Part shown: positions 1 through 12,262 of the stretch, piece by piece
Layout: each line of letters begins with the position of its first letter
Numbering within the stretch: the first letter of the stretch is position 1
The notes under the pieces: generated by a model
Databases searched by the model: none
What the model saw: the letters and a program-made list of their open reading frames with translations, nothing else
Told to the model about the DNA's origin: nothing
Source of the DNA: Paracoccaceae bacterium
GTDB lineage: Bacteria; Pseudomonadota; Alphaproteobacteria; Rhodobacterales; Rhodobacteraceae
Assembly: GCA_020446815.1 (NCBI GenBank)
Contig: JAGRDY010000018.1
Location: 1-64,000, forward strand
Length of the DNA stretch: 64,000 nt
Direction of reading: 5' to 3'
Position numbers and translations under genes: made by a program

Positions 1-260
1 ACCCCATGCATTGTCCGGGGCTTTCTTGTTGTACATCGGGCTTACTCGACCTGAGTCAATGCGACAAGAAAAAATGGTATTTGGTAAGTTCATTTTGCCA
101 ATTCTGCCGAATATTTTGCTATGACAGCCAATATTTCCGCACATGATGCCCCTAAGCGGCGGGACTGACGCAGCGTAACGCCGCGCAAGCCAGGGTGCGG
201 ATGGATTATTGCGCTCTCTTTGTGGCAGGTTTTGTCTGCCCCAAATTGCAGGACAACAAC
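1..260. other. Intergenic region before the crotonase gene
   Basis: No complete gene is visible. On the minus strand an ATG at 36-34 opens a frame (Met-Tyr-Asn-Lys-Lys-Ala-Pro) that runs off the left edge. It could be the start of a divergent gene, but only 12 codons are present and there is no convincing ribosome binding site. The stretch around 80-140 is AT-richer than the flanking coding DNA, as expected for a promoter region, but I cannot assign -35 and -10 boxes. Confidence 0.4.
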
Positions 261-1061
261 ATGAGCCGAATCGAAGATATCCCGCTTGTCAACCTGAAGG
301 CCGCCGTTGACTCGGACGGGATCGCCACTGTCTCTCTTGCCCGCGCGGCCAAGCGCAACGCGCTTGATGCGGCGACAGTCGAAGAGTTGGTGGCGCTTTT
401 CTCGGCCCTCCCCAGATCAGGCGTCCGGGCGGTGCTGCTGCGTGCCGAGGGCGATCACTTTTGCGCGGGTCTCGATCTGGTCGAGCATTTCAACAAGGAT
501 CACAGCGCGGCCGATTTCATGCATCTTTGTCTGCGTTGGCACGAAGCATTCAACAAGATGGAGTATTCCGGTGTGCCGATCATCGCCGCCCTGAAAGGTG
601 CGGTTGTCGGTGGCGGGCTGGAACTGGCTTCGGCGGCGCATATCCGGGTGGCCGATCGATCGACCTATTTCGCCTTGCCCGAAGGTCAGCGCGGCCTTTT
701 CACCGGCGGGGGCGCGACGATTCGTGTGGCTGATCTGGTCGGCAAGGCAAGAATGATCGACATGATGCTGACCGGGCGGATCTACAAGGGGCAAGAGGCG
801 GTGGATGTCGGGCTGTGCCAGTATCTGGTTGCCGGTTCCAGTGAAGATCGGGCGCTGGAACTTGCCCGTCTCGCCGCCCAGAATCCGCCCTTGTCGAATT
901 TCGCCATCTGTTCTGCCATCAGCCACATGCAGAACATGTCATCGCTGGATGCGGCCTATGCCGAGGCGGTCGTGGCGGGCGTCGTGAACACGCAGGCCGC
1001 GTCCCGCGACCGGCTGGAGGCCTTTGCCAACAAGAGAGCCGCCAAGGTAAAGCCCGCCTGA
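261..1061 (+). CDS. Enoyl-CoA hydratase/isomerase (crotonase) family protein
   Basis: This is a 266-residue crotonase-fold enzyme, which would hydrate or isomerise acyl-CoA thioesters in the cytoplasm. The CoA/oxyanion-hole segment FCAGLDL lies near residues 68-73 and GGGLELA near 117-123. Both acidic residues of classical enoyl-CoA hydratases appear to be present: Glu121 in GGGLELA and Glu141 in LPEGQRG. The substrate cannot be read from sequence. I chose the ATG at 261 because AGGAC lies just upstream and the family's conserved region begins soon after; an in-frame start at 195 would add 22 residues with no family resemblance. It stands alone, upstream of a transporter gene on the same strand. 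Confidence 0.82.
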   Translation: MSRIEDIPLVNLKAAVDSDGIATVSLARAAKRNALDAATVEELVALFSALPRSGVRAVLLRAEGDHFCAGLDLVEHFNKDHSAADFMHLCLRWHEAFNKMEYSGVPIIAALKGAVVGGGLELASAAHIRVADRSTYFALPEGQRGLFTGGGATIRVADLVGKARMIDMMLTGRIYKGQEAVDVGLCQYLVAGSSEDRALELARLAAQNPPLSNFAICSAISHMQNMSSLDAAYAEAVVAGVVNTQAASRDRLEAFANKRAAKVKPA

Positions 1062-1146
1062 CGGTGGCACGGACCGGCCGAGCAGGCCGATTGGCACTTG
1101 CAATTGCCGCAATGTCCAGCCTTGCTTGGGTAAAACAGGGAAATCC

Positions 1147-2070
1147 ATGAACCCCCTGCGCGGTATCGTTTTGAAACTGTGTTCCGTGGCCATATTCGTG
1201 GCCATGGCGAGCCTCATCAAAGCTGCGGCAGATGTGGTGCCGCCGGGCGAGGCGGTGTTTTTCCGGTCGGCTTTCGCGATACCTGTCATCGTCATGTGGC
1301 TGGTTGCGACACGGGCGGTGAAGTCCGGCCTGGCGACACGCAATTTTCTTGGGCATTTCTGGCGGGGATTGGCCGGGGCGACGTCGATGGGGTTTGGATT
1401 TGCCGGGCTGGGCTTGCTGCCATTGCCGGAAGTGACCGCAATCGGATATGCGGCACCCTTGTTGGCAGTGATTTTCGCGGCGATGTTTCTGGGCGAAAAA
1501 GTGCGGGCCTTTCGTATCCTGTCGGTCGCGCTGGGGATGGTGGGGGTAGTGATCATCCTGTCACCGCGCCTGACGGCGCTATCCGACCACGGGCTTGGCG
1601 GCGCCGAGGCGCTTGGGGCCATCGTCGTCCTGACCGGGGCGGTTTTCGCGGCATTGGCGCAGGTTTTCGTAAGGCGCCTGGTCAAGGTCGAAAAGGTTTC
1701 GGCAATCGTTTTCTTCTTTTCACTGAATGCCGCCTTGCTGTCGCTGATCACATTGCCCTTCGGCTGGATCGTGCCGGATGCGACGACATTCGCGATGTTG
1801 ATCGGCGCCGGTATACTTGGCGGCCTGGGCCAGGTTCTGCTGACTTCGTCCTATCGTCATGCCGATGTTTCGGTGATTGCGCCTTTTGAATATGCCTCGA
1901 TGTTGCTGGCGCTGATCGTCGGTTATACGGTTTTTGACGAAACCCCTACTTTCGTAGTCCTTTTCGGCGCGTCACTGGTGGTCGCCGCCGGTATCGTCAT
2001 CATCCTGCGTGAACGGCATCTTGGTCTGGAACGCAGCCGGCAAAGAAGCTCCATGACGCCTCAGGGTTGA
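1147..2070 (+). CDS. DMT superfamily transporter (EamA domains)
   Basis: This 307-residue inner-membrane protein has about ten hydrophobic helices arranged as two EamA repeats, the layout of drug/metabolite exporters. The first repeat covers roughly residues 7-140 and contains the typical EAVFFRS and ALGMVGVVIIL segments. The second covers roughly 150-290 and ends in a basic tail. The ATG at 1147 is preceded by ACAGGG with good spacing; the upstream in-frame TTG at 1126 has no such signal. The likely role is efflux of a small metabolite, but this family does not reveal its substrate by sequence. No partner gene is linked. Confidence 0.85.
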   Translation: MNPLRGIVLKLCSVAIFVAMASLIKAAADVVPPGEAVFFRSAFAIPVIVMWLVATRAVKSGLATRNFLGHFWRGLAGATSMGFGFAGLGLLPLPEVTAIGYAAPLLAVIFAAMFLGEKVRAFRILSVALGMVGVVIILSPRLTALSDHGLGGAEALGAIVVLTGAVFAALAQVFVRRLVKVEKVSAIVFFFSLNAALLSLITLPFGWIVPDATTFAMLIGAGILGGLGQVLLTSSYRHADVSVIAPFEYASMLLALIVGYTVFDETPTFVVLFGASLVVAAGIVIILRERHLGLERSRQRSSMTPQG

Positions 2071-2146
2071 GCGCCGTCATGCTTTTGACGTGATTGTCGG
2101 GCAGAAACCCTTGGCATGAAGTGACATCCGCACAAGGGGTAGAGCG

Positions 2147-2725
2147 ATGAATCGTCTCGGAAAGAGTTTCAAAAAATATCTGCGCCATGCCGCATCGCGA
2201 TTTCACCGAAGGCGCGCGGCACCGCAGGGCGGGCGCAACGCGGGCCTTTTGCGAAATGCTCACCTGCCGATGCTAGCGCTTTTCCTGTCTTCCGGAATGG
2301 CCCAGGCGTCCCCCTGCGCGCAGCCCGATTTTGCCGCGCGATCGGTGCCGGAACTTGTGCGCCTGATCAACGATTTTCGCCGGCGCAATGGTGCTGGAAA
2401 GCTCGCTCTGGAACCCTCGCTGATGGCGGCGGCACAGGGGCACGCCTGTTTTCTCGCCCGCAGCAATCAGTTCACCCATATGGGTAAAGGCAGCCCCAAA
2501 TCCCGGATGAAGCGGGCAGGTTGCCGGGCCAGAACGACGGGCGAAAACATTGCCATGGGTTTCTCGTCGCCGGACAAAACCATGAAGCTCTGGCTGGAGT
2601 CCCCGCCGCACAGGCGTATCCTGTTGATGCGCAACATGACGGTCATGGGAATTGGCGTTGCCGGATCGCGACCGGCGCAAAGCGGCGGGCCTCGCTGGGT
2701 GCTGGATGTGGCGGCGCGTTGCTGA
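2147..2725 (+). CDS. CAP/SCP-domain protein
   Basis: This 192-residue protein carries a CAP (SCP/PR-1-like) domain from about residue 66 to the end. Visible family features are the opening LVRLINDFRRRNG helix, a His in FTHMGKG near 111, the GENIAMG motif near 134, and the SPPHRRILLMRN segment. A hydrophobic stretch at about 40-54 ending in AQA suggests export, but it follows an unusually long basic N-terminus of over 30 residues. An ATG at 2270 would give a conventional signal peptide, although AAGGGG supports the ATG at 2147. Bacterial CAP proteins are secreted or periplasmic and mostly uncharacterised. A diverged copy of a stem-loop repeat lies just downstream. Confidence 0.78.
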   Translation: MNRLGKSFKKYLRHAASRFHRRRAAPQGGRNAGLLRNAHLPMLALFLSSGMAQASPCAQPDFAARSVPELVRLINDFRRRNGAGKLALEPSLMAAAQGHACFLARSNQFTHMGKGSPKSRMKRAGCRARTTGENIAMGFSSPDKTMKLWLESPPHRRILLMRNMTVMGIGVAGSRPAQSGGPRWVLDVAARC

Positions 2726-3038
2726 GCGGTTTTGCAAAAACAGCCGATCCATCAGGCATCGTCAAATCCCCCCGAAGGCGCCGATGGCGGGCCGGGGGGC
2801 GTGGGGCAGGGTTTTGACGAAAGGCCAAGACGTTTCGGCATTTGCCTATGGCGGTTCAAGGCCAGGCCGAAACGCTGCAAATCAGCGCCCGATGCGTAGA
2901 AATCCTTGATTGCAGGCAGCAGCGATCCTGCCCCACTCATGGTGAAGCCCGAAGGAGCGGGCGGCAGAAACCCGATTCAGATTCCTGCACTTTGCACAAC
3001 TGCGCAACGTAATTGCTTCCTGCGCCCGCTCGTTCTGG
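2726..3038. other. Convergent intergenic region holding a repeat copy
   Basis: This 313 bp gap separates the ends of the CAP gene (plus) and clpA (minus). I see no gene. It contains the diverged stem-loop repeat listed at 2751-2820. The remainder shows no clear terminator with a T-run. Confidence 0.5.
2751..2820. repeat. Diverged copy of the stem-loop repeat also found at 50039-50134
   Basis: ATCAGGCATCGTCAAA (2751-2766) matches the left arm of the 50 kb element at 14 of 16 positions. GGGCAGGGTTTTGACGA, ending at 2820, matches its right half. Here TCGTCAAA (2759-2766) pairs with TTTGACGA (2813-2820). Position 2762 is T paired with A2817, where the other copy has C50072 paired with G50111: a compensatory change. 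The intervening 46 bases are GC-rich and longer than in the other copy, and the outer arms are not preserved. Confidence 0.6.
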
Positions 3039-5360
3039 TCAATCGGCCGTGAGCAATGGTGGTTTGCTGCCCGAAAGGCGCCGCGTCAGCGGTTTTTCGA
3101 CCACCAGTTCAATGGCGCCGTCACGGACGACAACCTGAACCACGCCGCCTTTCATCAGCTTGCCAAAGAGCAGTTCTTCGGCCAGCGGTTTCTTGATATG
3201 TTCCTGGATGACCCGCGCCAGCGGACGGGCACCCATCCGGTCGTCATAGCCCTTTTCGGCCAGCCACGACGCCGCTTCGGGGGTCAGTTCGATATGGACA
3301 TGGCGGTCCATTAGCTGGGCTTCGAGCTGAAGGACGAACTTCTCCACCACTTGCAGGATCACTTCGCGCGACAGCGCCGCAAAGGAGATCACCGCATCGA
3401 GCCGGTTGCGGAATTCGGGCGTGAATGTCCGTTCGATTGCCGCAGTGTCTTCACCTTCGCGCTTGTTGCGGCCAAAGCCGATGGCCGATTTGGCCATTTC
3501 CGACGCCCCCGCGTTCGACGTCATGATCAGGATCACATTGCGGAAATCGACCGTGCGGCCATTGTGATCGGTCAGCTTGCCGTGATCCATCACCTGCAGA
3601 AGAATATTGTAGACATCCGGATGAGCCTTTTCCATTTCATCCAGCAAAAGAACGCAATGCGGGTGCTGATCGACTCCATCGGTCAGTATGCCGCCCTGAT
3701 CAAATCCGACATAGCCCGGCGGGGCGCCGATCAACCGCGATACGGCGTGCTTTTCCATGTATTCCGACATGTCGAAACGAAGCAGTTCGACGCCGAGCGA
3801 ATCCGCCAGTTGTTTGGCCACTTCGGTCTTGCCTACGCCGGTGGGTCCGGCAAAGAGATAGTTGCCGATGGGTTTTTCGGGCTCGCGCAGGCCCGCGCGG
3901 GCCAGTTTGATCGCCGAGGCCAGTGCGGTGATCGCCTTGTCCTGCCCGAAAACCACCCTCTTGAGGGTCTTTTCGAGATCTTTCAGCATCTCGGCATCGT
4001 CTTTCGATACATTTTTCGGCGGGATACGCGCGATCTTGGCCACCACGGCCTCGATATCCTTGGGGCCGATGGATTTGCGCCGCTTGCTTTCGGCCACGAG
4101 ATGCTGGGCGGCGCCGGCCTCATCAATGACGTCGATCGCCTTGTCGGGCAATTTGCGGTCATGAATATATCGCGCGGAGAGTTCCACCGCCGTCTTGATC
4201 GCGTCCTGCGTATAGCGAAGATCGTGGTGTTTTTCGAAATACGGCTTCAGCCCCAGCAAAATCTTGATCGTGTCATCGACCGAAGGCTCATTGACATCGA
4301 TCTTCTGGAACCGGCGCGACAGGGCGCGGTCTTTCTCGAAATGCTGACGGAATTCCTTGTAGGTGGTCGACCCCATGCAGCGCAGCTTGCCACCCTGCAG
4401 GGCAGGTTTGAGCAGGTTGGAGGCGTCCATCGCCCCGCCCGAAGTCGCACCGGCACCGATCACCGTGTGAATTTCGTCGATGAACAGGATCGCGTCCGGA
4501 TGATCTTCCAGTTCCTTGACCACCGCCTTCAGCCGTTCCTCGAAATCGCCGCGATAGCGGGTTCCGGCCAGCAGCGCCCCCATGTCGAGCGAATAGATTG
4601 TCGACTTGGCCAGCACATCCGGGGTTTCGCCACGGGTAATCTTCAGAGCCAGCCCCTCGGCAATGGCGGTCTTGCCAACGCCGGGGTCGCCTACCAGAAG
4701 CGGGTTGTTCTTGCGGCGGCGGCACAGCACCTGAATGCAGCGCTCGACTTCATAGAGACGACCGATCAGCGGATCGATATCGCCCTTGGCCGATTTCGCG
4801 TTCAGATCGACACAATATTTCGCCAGCGCCGATTCCTTGCCGTCGCCGTCTACTTCGGTGGTTTTCTGATCGTCTTGTTCCTGCGCGCCCGTTACCGGCC
4901 GGGTTTCGCCAAAGCTGGGGTCCTTGGCCACGCCGTGAGCGATGAAATTCACCGCGTCATAGCGGGTCATATCCTGTTCTTGCAGAAAATATGCGGCATT
5001 GCTTTCGCGTTCGGCGAAGATGGCCACAAGCACATTCGCCCCGGTCACTTCGGACCGGCCCGAGCTTTGCACATGGATCGCGGCGCGCTGGATGACACGC
5101 TGAAACGCCGCCGTCGGCACCGCTTCGGAACCATCGACATCGGTCACCAGCGTCGACAGATCATCGTCGATGAAGTCGATCAGTGTCTTGCGCAATTCAT
5201 CGATATTGACCGAACAGGCGCGCATCACTTTCGCGGCCTGTGGTTCGTCGATCAGCGAAAGGAGCAGATGTTCGAGCGTGGCAAGCTCATGCCGGCGCGC
5301 ATTGGCAAGCGCCAGCGCGGCATGAATGGCCTGTTCCAGTGTGGTTGAAAATGACGGCAC
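3039..5360 (-). CDS. clpA: ATP-dependent Clp protease ATP-binding subunit ClpA
   Basis: ClpA (773 residues) is the AAA+ unfoldase that feeds substrates to ClpP. An N-terminal Clp-N double repeat spans residues 1-145. The first AAA domain has Walker A GDPGVGKT near 224-231 and Walker B LFIDEIHT; the second has GPTGVGKTE near 500 and [12 protein letters not shown]. An IGF tripeptide in KSAIGFGR marks the ClpP-docking loop. I chose the GTG at 5360: AAGGAG sits 8 nt upstream and the product then begins [11 protein letters not shown] as in other ClpA proteins. The in-frame ATG at 5378 overlaps that ribosome binding site. The adaptor gene clpS, which often precedes clpA, is not adjacent. Confidence 0.96.
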   Translation of the reverse strand: MPSFSTTLEQAIHAALALANARRHELATLEHLLLSLIDEPQAAKVMRACSVNIDELRKTLIDFIDDDLSTLVTDVDGSEAVPTAAFQRVIQRAAIHVQSSGRSEVTGANVLVAIFAERESNAAYFLQEQDMTRYDAVNFIAHGVAKDPSFGETRPVTGAQEQDDQKTTEVDGDGKESALAKYCVDLNAKSAKGDIDPLIGRLYEVERCIQVLCRRRKNNPLLVGDPGVGKTAIAEGLALKITRGETPDVLAKSTIYSLDMGALLAGTRYRGDFEERLKAVVKELEDHPDAILFIDEIHTVIGAGATSGGAMDASNLLKPALQGGKLRCMGSTTYKEFRQHFEKDRALSRRFQKIDVNEPSVDDTIKILLGLKPYFEKHHDLRYTQDAIKTAVELSARYIHDRKLPDKAIDVIDEAGAAQHLVAESKRRKSIGPKDIEAVVAKIARIPPKNVSKDDAEMLKDLEKTLKRVVFGQDKAITALASAIKLARAGLREPEKPIGNYLFAGPTGVGKTEVAKQLADSLGVELLRFDMSEYMEKHAVSRLIGAPPGYVGFDQGGILTDGVDQHPHCVLLLDEMEKAHPDVYNILLQVMDHGKLTDHNGRTVDFRNVILIMTSNAGASEMAKSAIGFGRNKREGEDTAAIERTFTPEFRNRLDAVISFAALSREVILQVVEKFVLQLEAQLMDRHVHIELTPEAASWLAEKGYDDRMGARPLARVIQEHIKKPLAEELLFGKLMKGGVVQVVVRDGAIELVVEKPLTRRLSGSKPPLLTAD

Positions 5361-5543
5361 CTTGCAGGCTCCTTTCATTCTGTCAGATCGGGCGCCTTGC
5401 CCTGATCCACCTTTGCCTCATAACCTTAAACTTCGGTGGAATTCAGGCAGCTTCAAGAGTTTTCTGCCAAATTATGTTCATTCCGGGCCGGGTTGGCCCA
5501 ATTGTGATCTGAATGCGACTATTCGGCTCTGTGCCGTGAACAG

Positions 5544-6311
5544 TCAGAACCGGTCCTTGCGCGCGCGGATCTCGGCAAAAGCCGCGACATCGCTGGCGTC
5601 GGGCATGCCAATTGCGGCTTTCACCTCGGCCCGATTGGCGCGCAAAAACGGGTTTGTCGCCAGTTCCTCGGCCAGGGTTGACGGAACCGTGGGGTGCCCG
5701 GCGTCACGGGCGGCGGTGATTGCCTGGCTCCTTGATACAAGGGCCTTGTTGCCCGGCTCGATGGTCAGTGCGAAACGGGCGTTGGCTTGGGCATATTCAT
5801 GGCCCGAACAGACCAGCGTTTCGGGCGCCAGGGCGGCCAGCTTCGACAGGCTGGCCCACATGGTTGCAGGGGTGCCCTCAAACAGGCGTCCGCACCCCAG
5901 CGCCATCAGGCTGTCACCTGTGAAGACGACGCTGGAATCCGGGAAGTGGAAGGCGATATGGCCCATGGTATGGCCGGATACGTCGATTATGCGGCCCTCA
6001 TCCATGCCGATGCGCACGGCGTCGCCTTCGCTGTGCGCCTCGTCCAGCCGAGGCAGTCGGTGGGCATCCGCGGCGGCCCCGATGACGCGCGCGCCCGTCG
6101 CCGCAGCCAGCGCCTTTACCCCGTCTACATGATCGCCATGATGGTGGGTTATCAGGATATGGCTGGCCCGCCAGCCGCGCTCGCGCAGCGCATTCATGAT
6201 GGGCGCGGCTTCGGGCACATCGACGACGGCCGTGGCGCCGGTCGCCACATCATGGGCGAGAAAGGCGTAATTGTCGGTGCGGCAGGGAACCGTAACAATT
6301 TCCAGAGGCAT
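5544..6311 (-). CDS. gloB: Hydroxyacylglutathione hydrolase (glyoxalase II)
   Basis: This 255-residue metallo-beta-lactamase-fold enzyme hydrolyses S-D-lactoylglutathione to lactate and glutathione, the second step of methylglyoxal detoxification. The binuclear metal motif THHHGDHVDG lies near residues 55-64. Further metal ligands are the His in SGHTMGH, the Asp in FTGDSL and the His in CSGHEYA. The C-terminal glutathione-binding part (NPFLRAN and following) is present, and total length is normal for GloB. It is divergent from the methyltransferase gene at 6376, with about 65 bp shared upstream. It runs in the same direction as clpA but a 183 bp gap suggests separate transcription. Confidence 0.93.
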   Translation of the reverse strand: MPLEIVTVPCRTDNYAFLAHDVATGATAVVDVPEAAPIMNALRERGWRASHILITHHHGDHVDGVKALAAATGARVIGAAADAHRLPRLDEAHSEGDAVRIGMDEGRIIDVSGHTMGHIAFHFPDSSVVFTGDSLMALGCGRLFEGTPATMWASLSKLAALAPETLVCSGHEYAQANARFALTIEPGNKALVSRSQAITAARDAGHPTVPSTLAEELATNPFLRANRAEVKAAIGMPDASDVAAFAEIRARKDRF

Positions 6312-6375
6312 GGTGTTTTATTCGCTTTGAGTTATTCTTCCGGGATGATTTTTGCCTAACGAAGCGCCATGCGCA

Positions 6376-7122
6376 ATGCATCTCGACGTGATGGACCTGA
6401 GGAATTTCTATTACCGCACCCAGATCGGTCGTGCGGCGCAAAAGGCGATCCGCGATCAGGTCGTGAGCCTTTGGCCTGCTCTCAAGGGGCAGACGGTGGT
6501 GGGTTACGGCTTTGCCGTACCGCTCTTGCGGCCCTATCTTCAGGACGCCAGGCGGGTCATGGGTCTCATGCCGGGGCCGCAGGGTGTGATGCCCTGGCCG
6601 GCCGGGGCCGACAACGTGTCGGTTCTGTGCGAAGAAACCCAGTGGCCACTTGAAACCGGTATCGTTGACCGGCTGGTCCTGCTCCACGGCCTTGAAACGT
6701 CCGAACATCCCACCGCGCTGTTGGAAGAATGCTGGCGGGTGTTGGGGCCGGGGGGGCGGGCACTTTTCATCGTACCGAACCGCTCCGGGCTCTGGTCGCG
6801 TTCCGACAAGACTCCCTTCGGCCATGGCCGCCCATTTTCCATGCGCCAGCTTGATGCACAATTGCGGCGCCATGACTTTACTGCTGAACGACAGCAGACC
6901 GCACTGTTCGTCCCACCAAGCAGCAGGCGATTCTGGCTTCGCACCGCGCCGATGTGGGAGCGCCTGGGCGGGCGCGTAGCGTCGGTCATCGCCGGTGGTG
7001 TCTTGATGCTTGAAGTATCCAAGCAGGTCCATTCGCCGTTGCGGCCCGGTCTGGGTGCGACCGCCCGGCGGCCGTTGAAAGTGCTTGAGGGGCTGCCAAA
7101 GCCGGCGGCCGACCCTGTATGA
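6376..7122 (+). CDS. SAM-dependent methyltransferase (Methyltransf_11-like)
   Basis: This is a 248-residue putative class I methyltransferase. The nucleotide-binding loop is degenerate ([14 protein letters not shown] near residue 37). The later part is typical: [45 protein letters not shown] runs through motifs II-III (split here as one continuous region near 103-147), and VLGPGGRAL is the usual post-motif loop. The ATG at 6376 gives [13 protein letters not shown]; an upstream in-frame TTG at 6352 has no ribosome binding site. The gene is divergent from gloB, an arrangement I recall from related genomes, but no functional link is established. Confidence 0.72.
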   Translation: MHLDVMDLRNFYYRTQIGRAAQKAIRDQVVSLWPALKGQTVVGYGFAVPLLRPYLQDARRVMGLMPGPQGVMPWPAGADNVSVLCEETQWPLETGIVDRLVLLHGLETSEHPTALLEECWRVLGPGGRALFIVPNRSGLWSRSDKTPFGHGRPFSMRQLDAQLRRHDFTAERQQTALFVPPSSRRFWLRTAPMWERLGGRVASVIAGGVLMLEVSKQVHSPLRPGLGATARRPLKVLEGLPKPAADPV

Positions 7123-7388
7123 ACAGTCGTTTGGCCGGATGCGATCGAGCTTTTGCGATACGCGCGCTGCGTCTGCGCAGGCCAAAAATTGTCGCAGCCG
7201 CGCGCCCCGGTCCAGATGCGGGCGGTATTGTCCGTTTCCCGATCACTTTCCCTTGACCAAGGTGGTTGCTAGGGCGCGAAGCCTCTGCTACACCCCCGCC
7301 GAATTCGGGCGCATGTGCCAACATGCGGCCGGGGTGGTTTCTGACCGGGAAAGAACCGGGGCGGGGCAAAATTATCGGAAGGATGGAC
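7123..7388. other. Region upstream of the ATP synthase operon
   Basis: This 266 bp stretch has no gene of its own. It should contain the atpHAGDC promoter; TTGACC at about 7254-7259 is a possible -35 element, but I cannot pair it with a convincing -10. Confidence 0.35.
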
Positions 7389-7949
7389 GTGTCCGAACCA
7401 GCATCGATTTCTGTGGGGATCGCCGCGCGCTATGCGACGGCGGTCTTTGAACTGGCCCGTGACAGCAAGGGGCTCGACGCGCTTGAAACCGACGTGACGG
7501 CGCTGGAAACGGCCTTGGGCGAACACGCCGATCTGCGCGGGCTGATCGCTTCGCCGGTCTATTCGCGCAATGATCAAGCCGGTGCCATCGGCGCCATCGC
7601 CAAGAAAATGTCTCTCTCGCCGACGGTTGCCAGCACACTTGGACTGATGGCCTCGAAGCGGCGCCTTTTCGTCCTGCCGCAATTGCTGACCGAATTAAAG
7701 GCGATGATCGCCGACGCGAAAGGCGAAGTCAGCGCGGATGTGACCGCAGCCCAGGCATTGACCAAGGCGCAGGCCGACAAACTGGCCGCATCGTTGAAAA
7801 AGACATTCGGCAAAACCGTGAAACTTAATCTGGCCGTTGATGATAGTCTCATCGGCGGTCTTGTCGTCAAAGTGGGCTCCAAGATGATCGACACTTCGAT
7901 CCGCTCAAAGCTCGCAGCCCTCCAGAATACAATGAAAGAGGTCGGATAA
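7389..7949 (+). CDS. atpH: F1 ATP synthase delta subunit
   Basis: The delta subunit (186 residues) links the F1 head to the peripheral stalk. The N-terminal helical domain opens with [16 protein letters not shown], and the C-terminal part ends in the conserved [29 protein letters not shown] chose the GTG at 7389 because AAGGA (7379-7383) sits 5 nt upstream. An ATG at 7383 overlaps that ribosome binding site, leaving no spacing. This is the first gene of atpHAGDC. Its stop overlaps the atpA start by one base (TAATG). Confidence 0.93.
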   Translation: MSEPASISVGIAARYATAVFELARDSKGLDALETDVTALETALGEHADLRGLIASPVYSRNDQAGAIGAIAKKMSLSPTVASTLGLMASKRRLFVLPQLLTELKAMIADAKGEVSADVTAAQALTKAQADKLAASLKKTFGKTVKLNLAVDDSLIGGLVVKVGSKMIDTSIRSKLAALQNTMKEVG

Positions 7950-9487
7950 TGGGTATCCAAGCAGCTGAAATCTCTGCGATCCTCAAGGAGCAGATCAAGA
8001 ATTTCGGACAAGAAGCCGCAGTGGCCGAAGTCGGTCGCGTCCTGTCTGTCGGTGACGGTATCGCGCGTGTGCACGGGCTCGACAATGTCCAGGCGGGCGA
8101 AATGGTCGAATTCCCCGGCGGGATTCGTGGTATGGCGCTGAACCTCGAGATCGACAACGTCGGTATCGTTATCTTCGGCGATGACCGTTCGATCAAGGAA
8201 GGCGATGTGGTCAAGCGCACCAAGGCCATCGTGGACGTGCCCGTTGGCGACGAACTTCTGGGCCGCGTTGTCGACGGGCTTGGCAACCCGATTGACGGCA
8301 AGGGTGCGCTCAAGGCGAAAAAGCGGTCGGTCGCAGACGTGAAGGCACCCGGCATCATCCCGCGCAAATCGGTGCACGAACCGATGGCAACCGGCTTGAA
8401 ATCGGTTGACGCGATGATCCCGATCGGCCGCGGCCAGCGCGAACTGATCATCGGTGACCGCCAGACCGGCAAGACCGCCATCGCCCTTGATACGATCCTC
8501 AACCAGAAATCCTACAACGATGCAGCCGGCGATGACGAATCGAAAAAGCTTTATTGCATCTATGTGGCTATCGGGCAGAAACGATCGACCGTCGCCCAAC
8601 TTGTAAAGAAGCTCGAAGAAACCGGTGCGATCAACTACACCACCGTTGTGGCGGCCACCGCGTCCGACCCGGCGCCGATGCAGTTTCTTGCCCCCTATTC
8701 GGCGACCTCGATCGCCGAACATTTCCGTGACAATGGCCGCCATGCGCTGATCATCTATGATGACCTTTCCAAGCAGGCGGTTTCCTACCGCCAGATGTCG
8801 CTGCTGTTGCGCCGCCCGCCGGGGCGCGAAGCCTATCCGGGCGACGTTTTCTACCTGCACTCGCGTCTTCTGGAACGGTCTTCGAAGCTGAACGAAGACA
8901 ATGGCGCGGGTTCTCTGACGGCGCTGCCGATCATCGAAACCCAGGGCGGCGACGTGTCGGCCTTCATTCCGACCAACGTGATTTCCATTACCGACGGCCA
9001 GATCTTCCTTGAAACGGAACTGTTCTACCAGGGCATTCGCCCGGCCGTGAACACCGGTCTTTCGGTATCGCGGGTGGGTTCGTCCGCCCAGACCAGCGCG
9101 ATGAAATCCGTCGCCGGCCCAGTCAAACTGGAGCTCGCGCAATACCGCGAAATGGCCGCCTTTGCGCAATTCGGCTCTGACCTCGACGCCGCCACTCAGC
9201 GCCTGCTCAACCGAGGAGAGCGGCTGACCGAGCTGATGAAACAATCGCAGTATTCGCCGCTGACCAACGCCGAGATCGTCTGCGTCATCTTTGCTGGTAC
9301 CAAGGGCTATCTCGACAAGCTTGCGGTCAAGGATGTGGGCCGGTTCGAACGCGGTTTGCTCAAGCATCTGCGGACCGAGGCCAAGGATTTGCTTGACTGG
9401 ATTTCCAAAGAGGATCCGAAAATCAAGGGTGAAGCCGAAGACAGGATCCGCGCCGCGCTGGATGCATTCGCCAATACCTTCGCGTAA
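7949..9487 (+). CDS. atpA: F1 ATP synthase alpha subunit
   Basis: The alpha subunit (512 residues) forms the non-catalytic nucleotide-binding sites of the F1 hexamer. The beta-barrel domain covers roughly residues 25-95. Walker A is GDRQTGKT near 169-176, and the Walker B region is [13 protein letters not shown] near 262-274. The signature [17 protein letters not shown] lies near 366-382, including the arginine that completes the catalytic site of the neighbouring beta subunit. Length is typical. The start overlaps the atpH stop by one base and atpG follows after 21 bp. Confidence 0.98.
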   Translation: MGIQAAEISAILKEQIKNFGQEAAVAEVGRVLSVGDGIARVHGLDNVQAGEMVEFPGGIRGMALNLEIDNVGIVIFGDDRSIKEGDVVKRTKAIVDVPVGDELLGRVVDGLGNPIDGKGALKAKKRSVADVKAPGIIPRKSVHEPMATGLKSVDAMIPIGRGQRELIIGDRQTGKTAIALDTILNQKSYNDAAGDDESKKLYCIYVAIGQKRSTVAQLVKKLEETGAINYTTVVAATASDPAPMQFLAPYSATSIAEHFRDNGRHALIIYDDLSKQAVSYRQMSLLLRRPPGREAYPGDVFYLHSRLLERSSKLNEDNGAGSLTALPIIETQGGDVSAFIPTNVISITDGQIFLETELFYQGIRPAVNTGLSVSRVGSSAQTSAMKSVAGPVKLELAQYREMAAFAQFGSDLDAATQRLLNRGERLTELMKQSQYSPLTNAEIVCVIFAGTKGYLDKLAVKDVGRFERGLLKHLRTEAKDLLDWISKEDPKIKGEAEDRIRAALDAFANTFA

Positions 9488-9508
9488 GCGTGCCGAGAGG
9501 ACAGCAAT

Positions 9509-10378
9509 ATGGCCAACCTTAAGGATCTTAAGAACCGGATCGCCAGCGTCAAGTCGACCCGCAAGATCACCAAGGCTATGCAGATGGTTTCGGCGGCCAA
9601 GCTTCGCCGGGCCCAGGAAGCCGCCGAATCCGGCCGGCCCTATGCCGAGCAGATGAATGCCGTGATGGCCGGGCTTTCGGCCTCGGTCCGCGGGTCGGAA
9701 ACGGCGCCAAGGCTGTTGGCGGGCTCCGGGAGCGACAAGGTTCATCTTCTGGTGGTGATGACGGCCGAGCGCGGCCTTTGCGGCGGCTTCAACTCGTCCA
9801 TCGTGCGGCTGGCGCGTCAGGCGGCCAGCAAGCTTATGGCCGAAGGCAAGACGATCAAGATATTGACCGTGGGTAAAAAAGGCCGTGAACAGCTCAAACG
9901 CGAATTCGGGTCGTTTTTCATCAGCCACGTCGATCTGTCTGACGTGAAGCGCGTGGGCTACAGTGACGCGCAGGCAATCGCGGGCGAGCTGATTACCCGT
10001 TTCGATGCCGGCGAGTTCGATGTCGCGACCATTTTCTTCAACCGCTTCCAGTCGGTGATCAGCCAGATCCCGACTGAACAGCAGGTGATCCCCGCCGCTT
10101 ATGAATCGGACGTCGAGGTTTCGACGGTCTATGACTACGAACCCGACGAAGAGGAGATCCTGGCGGATCTCTTGCCGCGCGGGGTCGCTACGCAAATCTT
10201 CACCGCCCTTCTGGAAAACGGCGCCTCGGAACAGGGCGCGCGGATGTCCGCTATGGACAACGCCACCCGCAACGCCGGCGAGATGATCGAAAAACTGACG
10301 ATCATCTACAACCGTTCGCGCCAGGCAGCGATCACCACAGAGCTTATCGAAATCATTGCGGGCGCCGAGGCGCTCTAA
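9509..10378 (+). CDS. atpG: F1 ATP synthase gamma subunit
   Basis: The gamma subunit (289 residues) is the rotating central shaft of F1. The N-terminal helix [28 protein letters not shown] and the C-terminal helix [32 protein letters not shown] form the coiled coil that turns within alpha3beta3; both are complete (shown here in segments that run on in the protein). The central Rossmann-like part contains [11 protein letters not shown]. The ATG is preceded by GAGAGGAC. It is the third gene of atpHAGDC and is followed by atpD after 18 bp. Confidence 0.97.
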   Translation: MANLKDLKNRIASVKSTRKITKAMQMVSAAKLRRAQEAAESGRPYAEQMNAVMAGLSASVRGSETAPRLLAGSGSDKVHLLVVMTAERGLCGGFNSSIVRLARQAASKLMAEGKTIKILTVGKKGREQLKREFGSFFISHVDLSDVKRVGYSDAQAIAGELITRFDAGEFDVATIFFNRFQSVISQIPTEQQVIPAAYESDVEVSTVYDYEPDEEEILADLLPRGVATQIFTALLENGASEQGARMSAMDNATRNAGEMIEKLTIIYNRSRQAAITTELIEIIAGAEAL

Positions 10379-11827
<1,449 letters not shown>

Positions 11828-11837
11828 GGGGGCAACG

Positions 11838-12236
11838 ATGGCCGACACGATGCAATTCGATCTCGTCTCGCCGGAACGGAAGCTCGCTTCCGGCCCGGCA
11901 CGCGAGGTGCGCATTCCGGGCGCCGAGGGTGATTTTACCGCCATGCCCGACCATGCGCCGTTGATTTCCACACTGCGCCCCGGCATCCTGACGGTGGTGT
12001 CCCCCGATGCCACGACCGATTATGTCGTGACCGGCGGGTTCGCCGAAGTTACTGCGGATAGCGTTTCGGTCCTGGCCGAAGAGGCGCATGTATCCAAGGA
12101 TGTCACGCAGGACATGGTCGACAAGATGGTCGCGTCTGCCCGTAAGGTACATGCAGAAGCCCACCCCAGCGTCGTCGATGCGGCGGCAAAGCTGCTGGCC
12201 GATATGGAAGCTCTGGGCTCGCATATGAAGCTTTGA
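11838..12236 (+). CDS. atpC: F1 ATP synthase epsilon subunit
   Basis: The epsilon subunit (132 residues) couples gamma rotation to the membrane ring and can inhibit ATP hydrolysis. The N-terminal beta-sandwich begins with [14 protein letters not shown] and contains [17 protein letters not shown]. The C-terminal helices are present but lack an obvious ATP-binding motif. It is the last gene of atpHAGDC. A strong intrinsic terminator follows at 12263, so the Fo genes must be elsewhere, as is usual in this bacterial group. Confidence 0.95.
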   Translation: MADTMQFDLVSPERKLASGPAREVRIPGAEGDFTAMPDHAPLISTLRPGILTVVSPDATTDYVVTGGFAEVTADSVSVLAEEAHVSKDVTQDMVDKMVASARKVHAEAHPSVVDAAAKLLADMEALGSHMKL

Positions 12237-12262
12237 GTGTAGTCTGTCATGTTTGCAGCAAA

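Noticed and set aside
1-36. Possible minus-strand gene start at the left edge
   Set aside because: Only 12 codons are visible and there is no good ribosome binding site, so it is mentioned under the intergenic region and not called as a gene.
3351-5348. 665-codon open frame on the plus strand
   Set aside because: Antisense to clpA and without any family resemblance.
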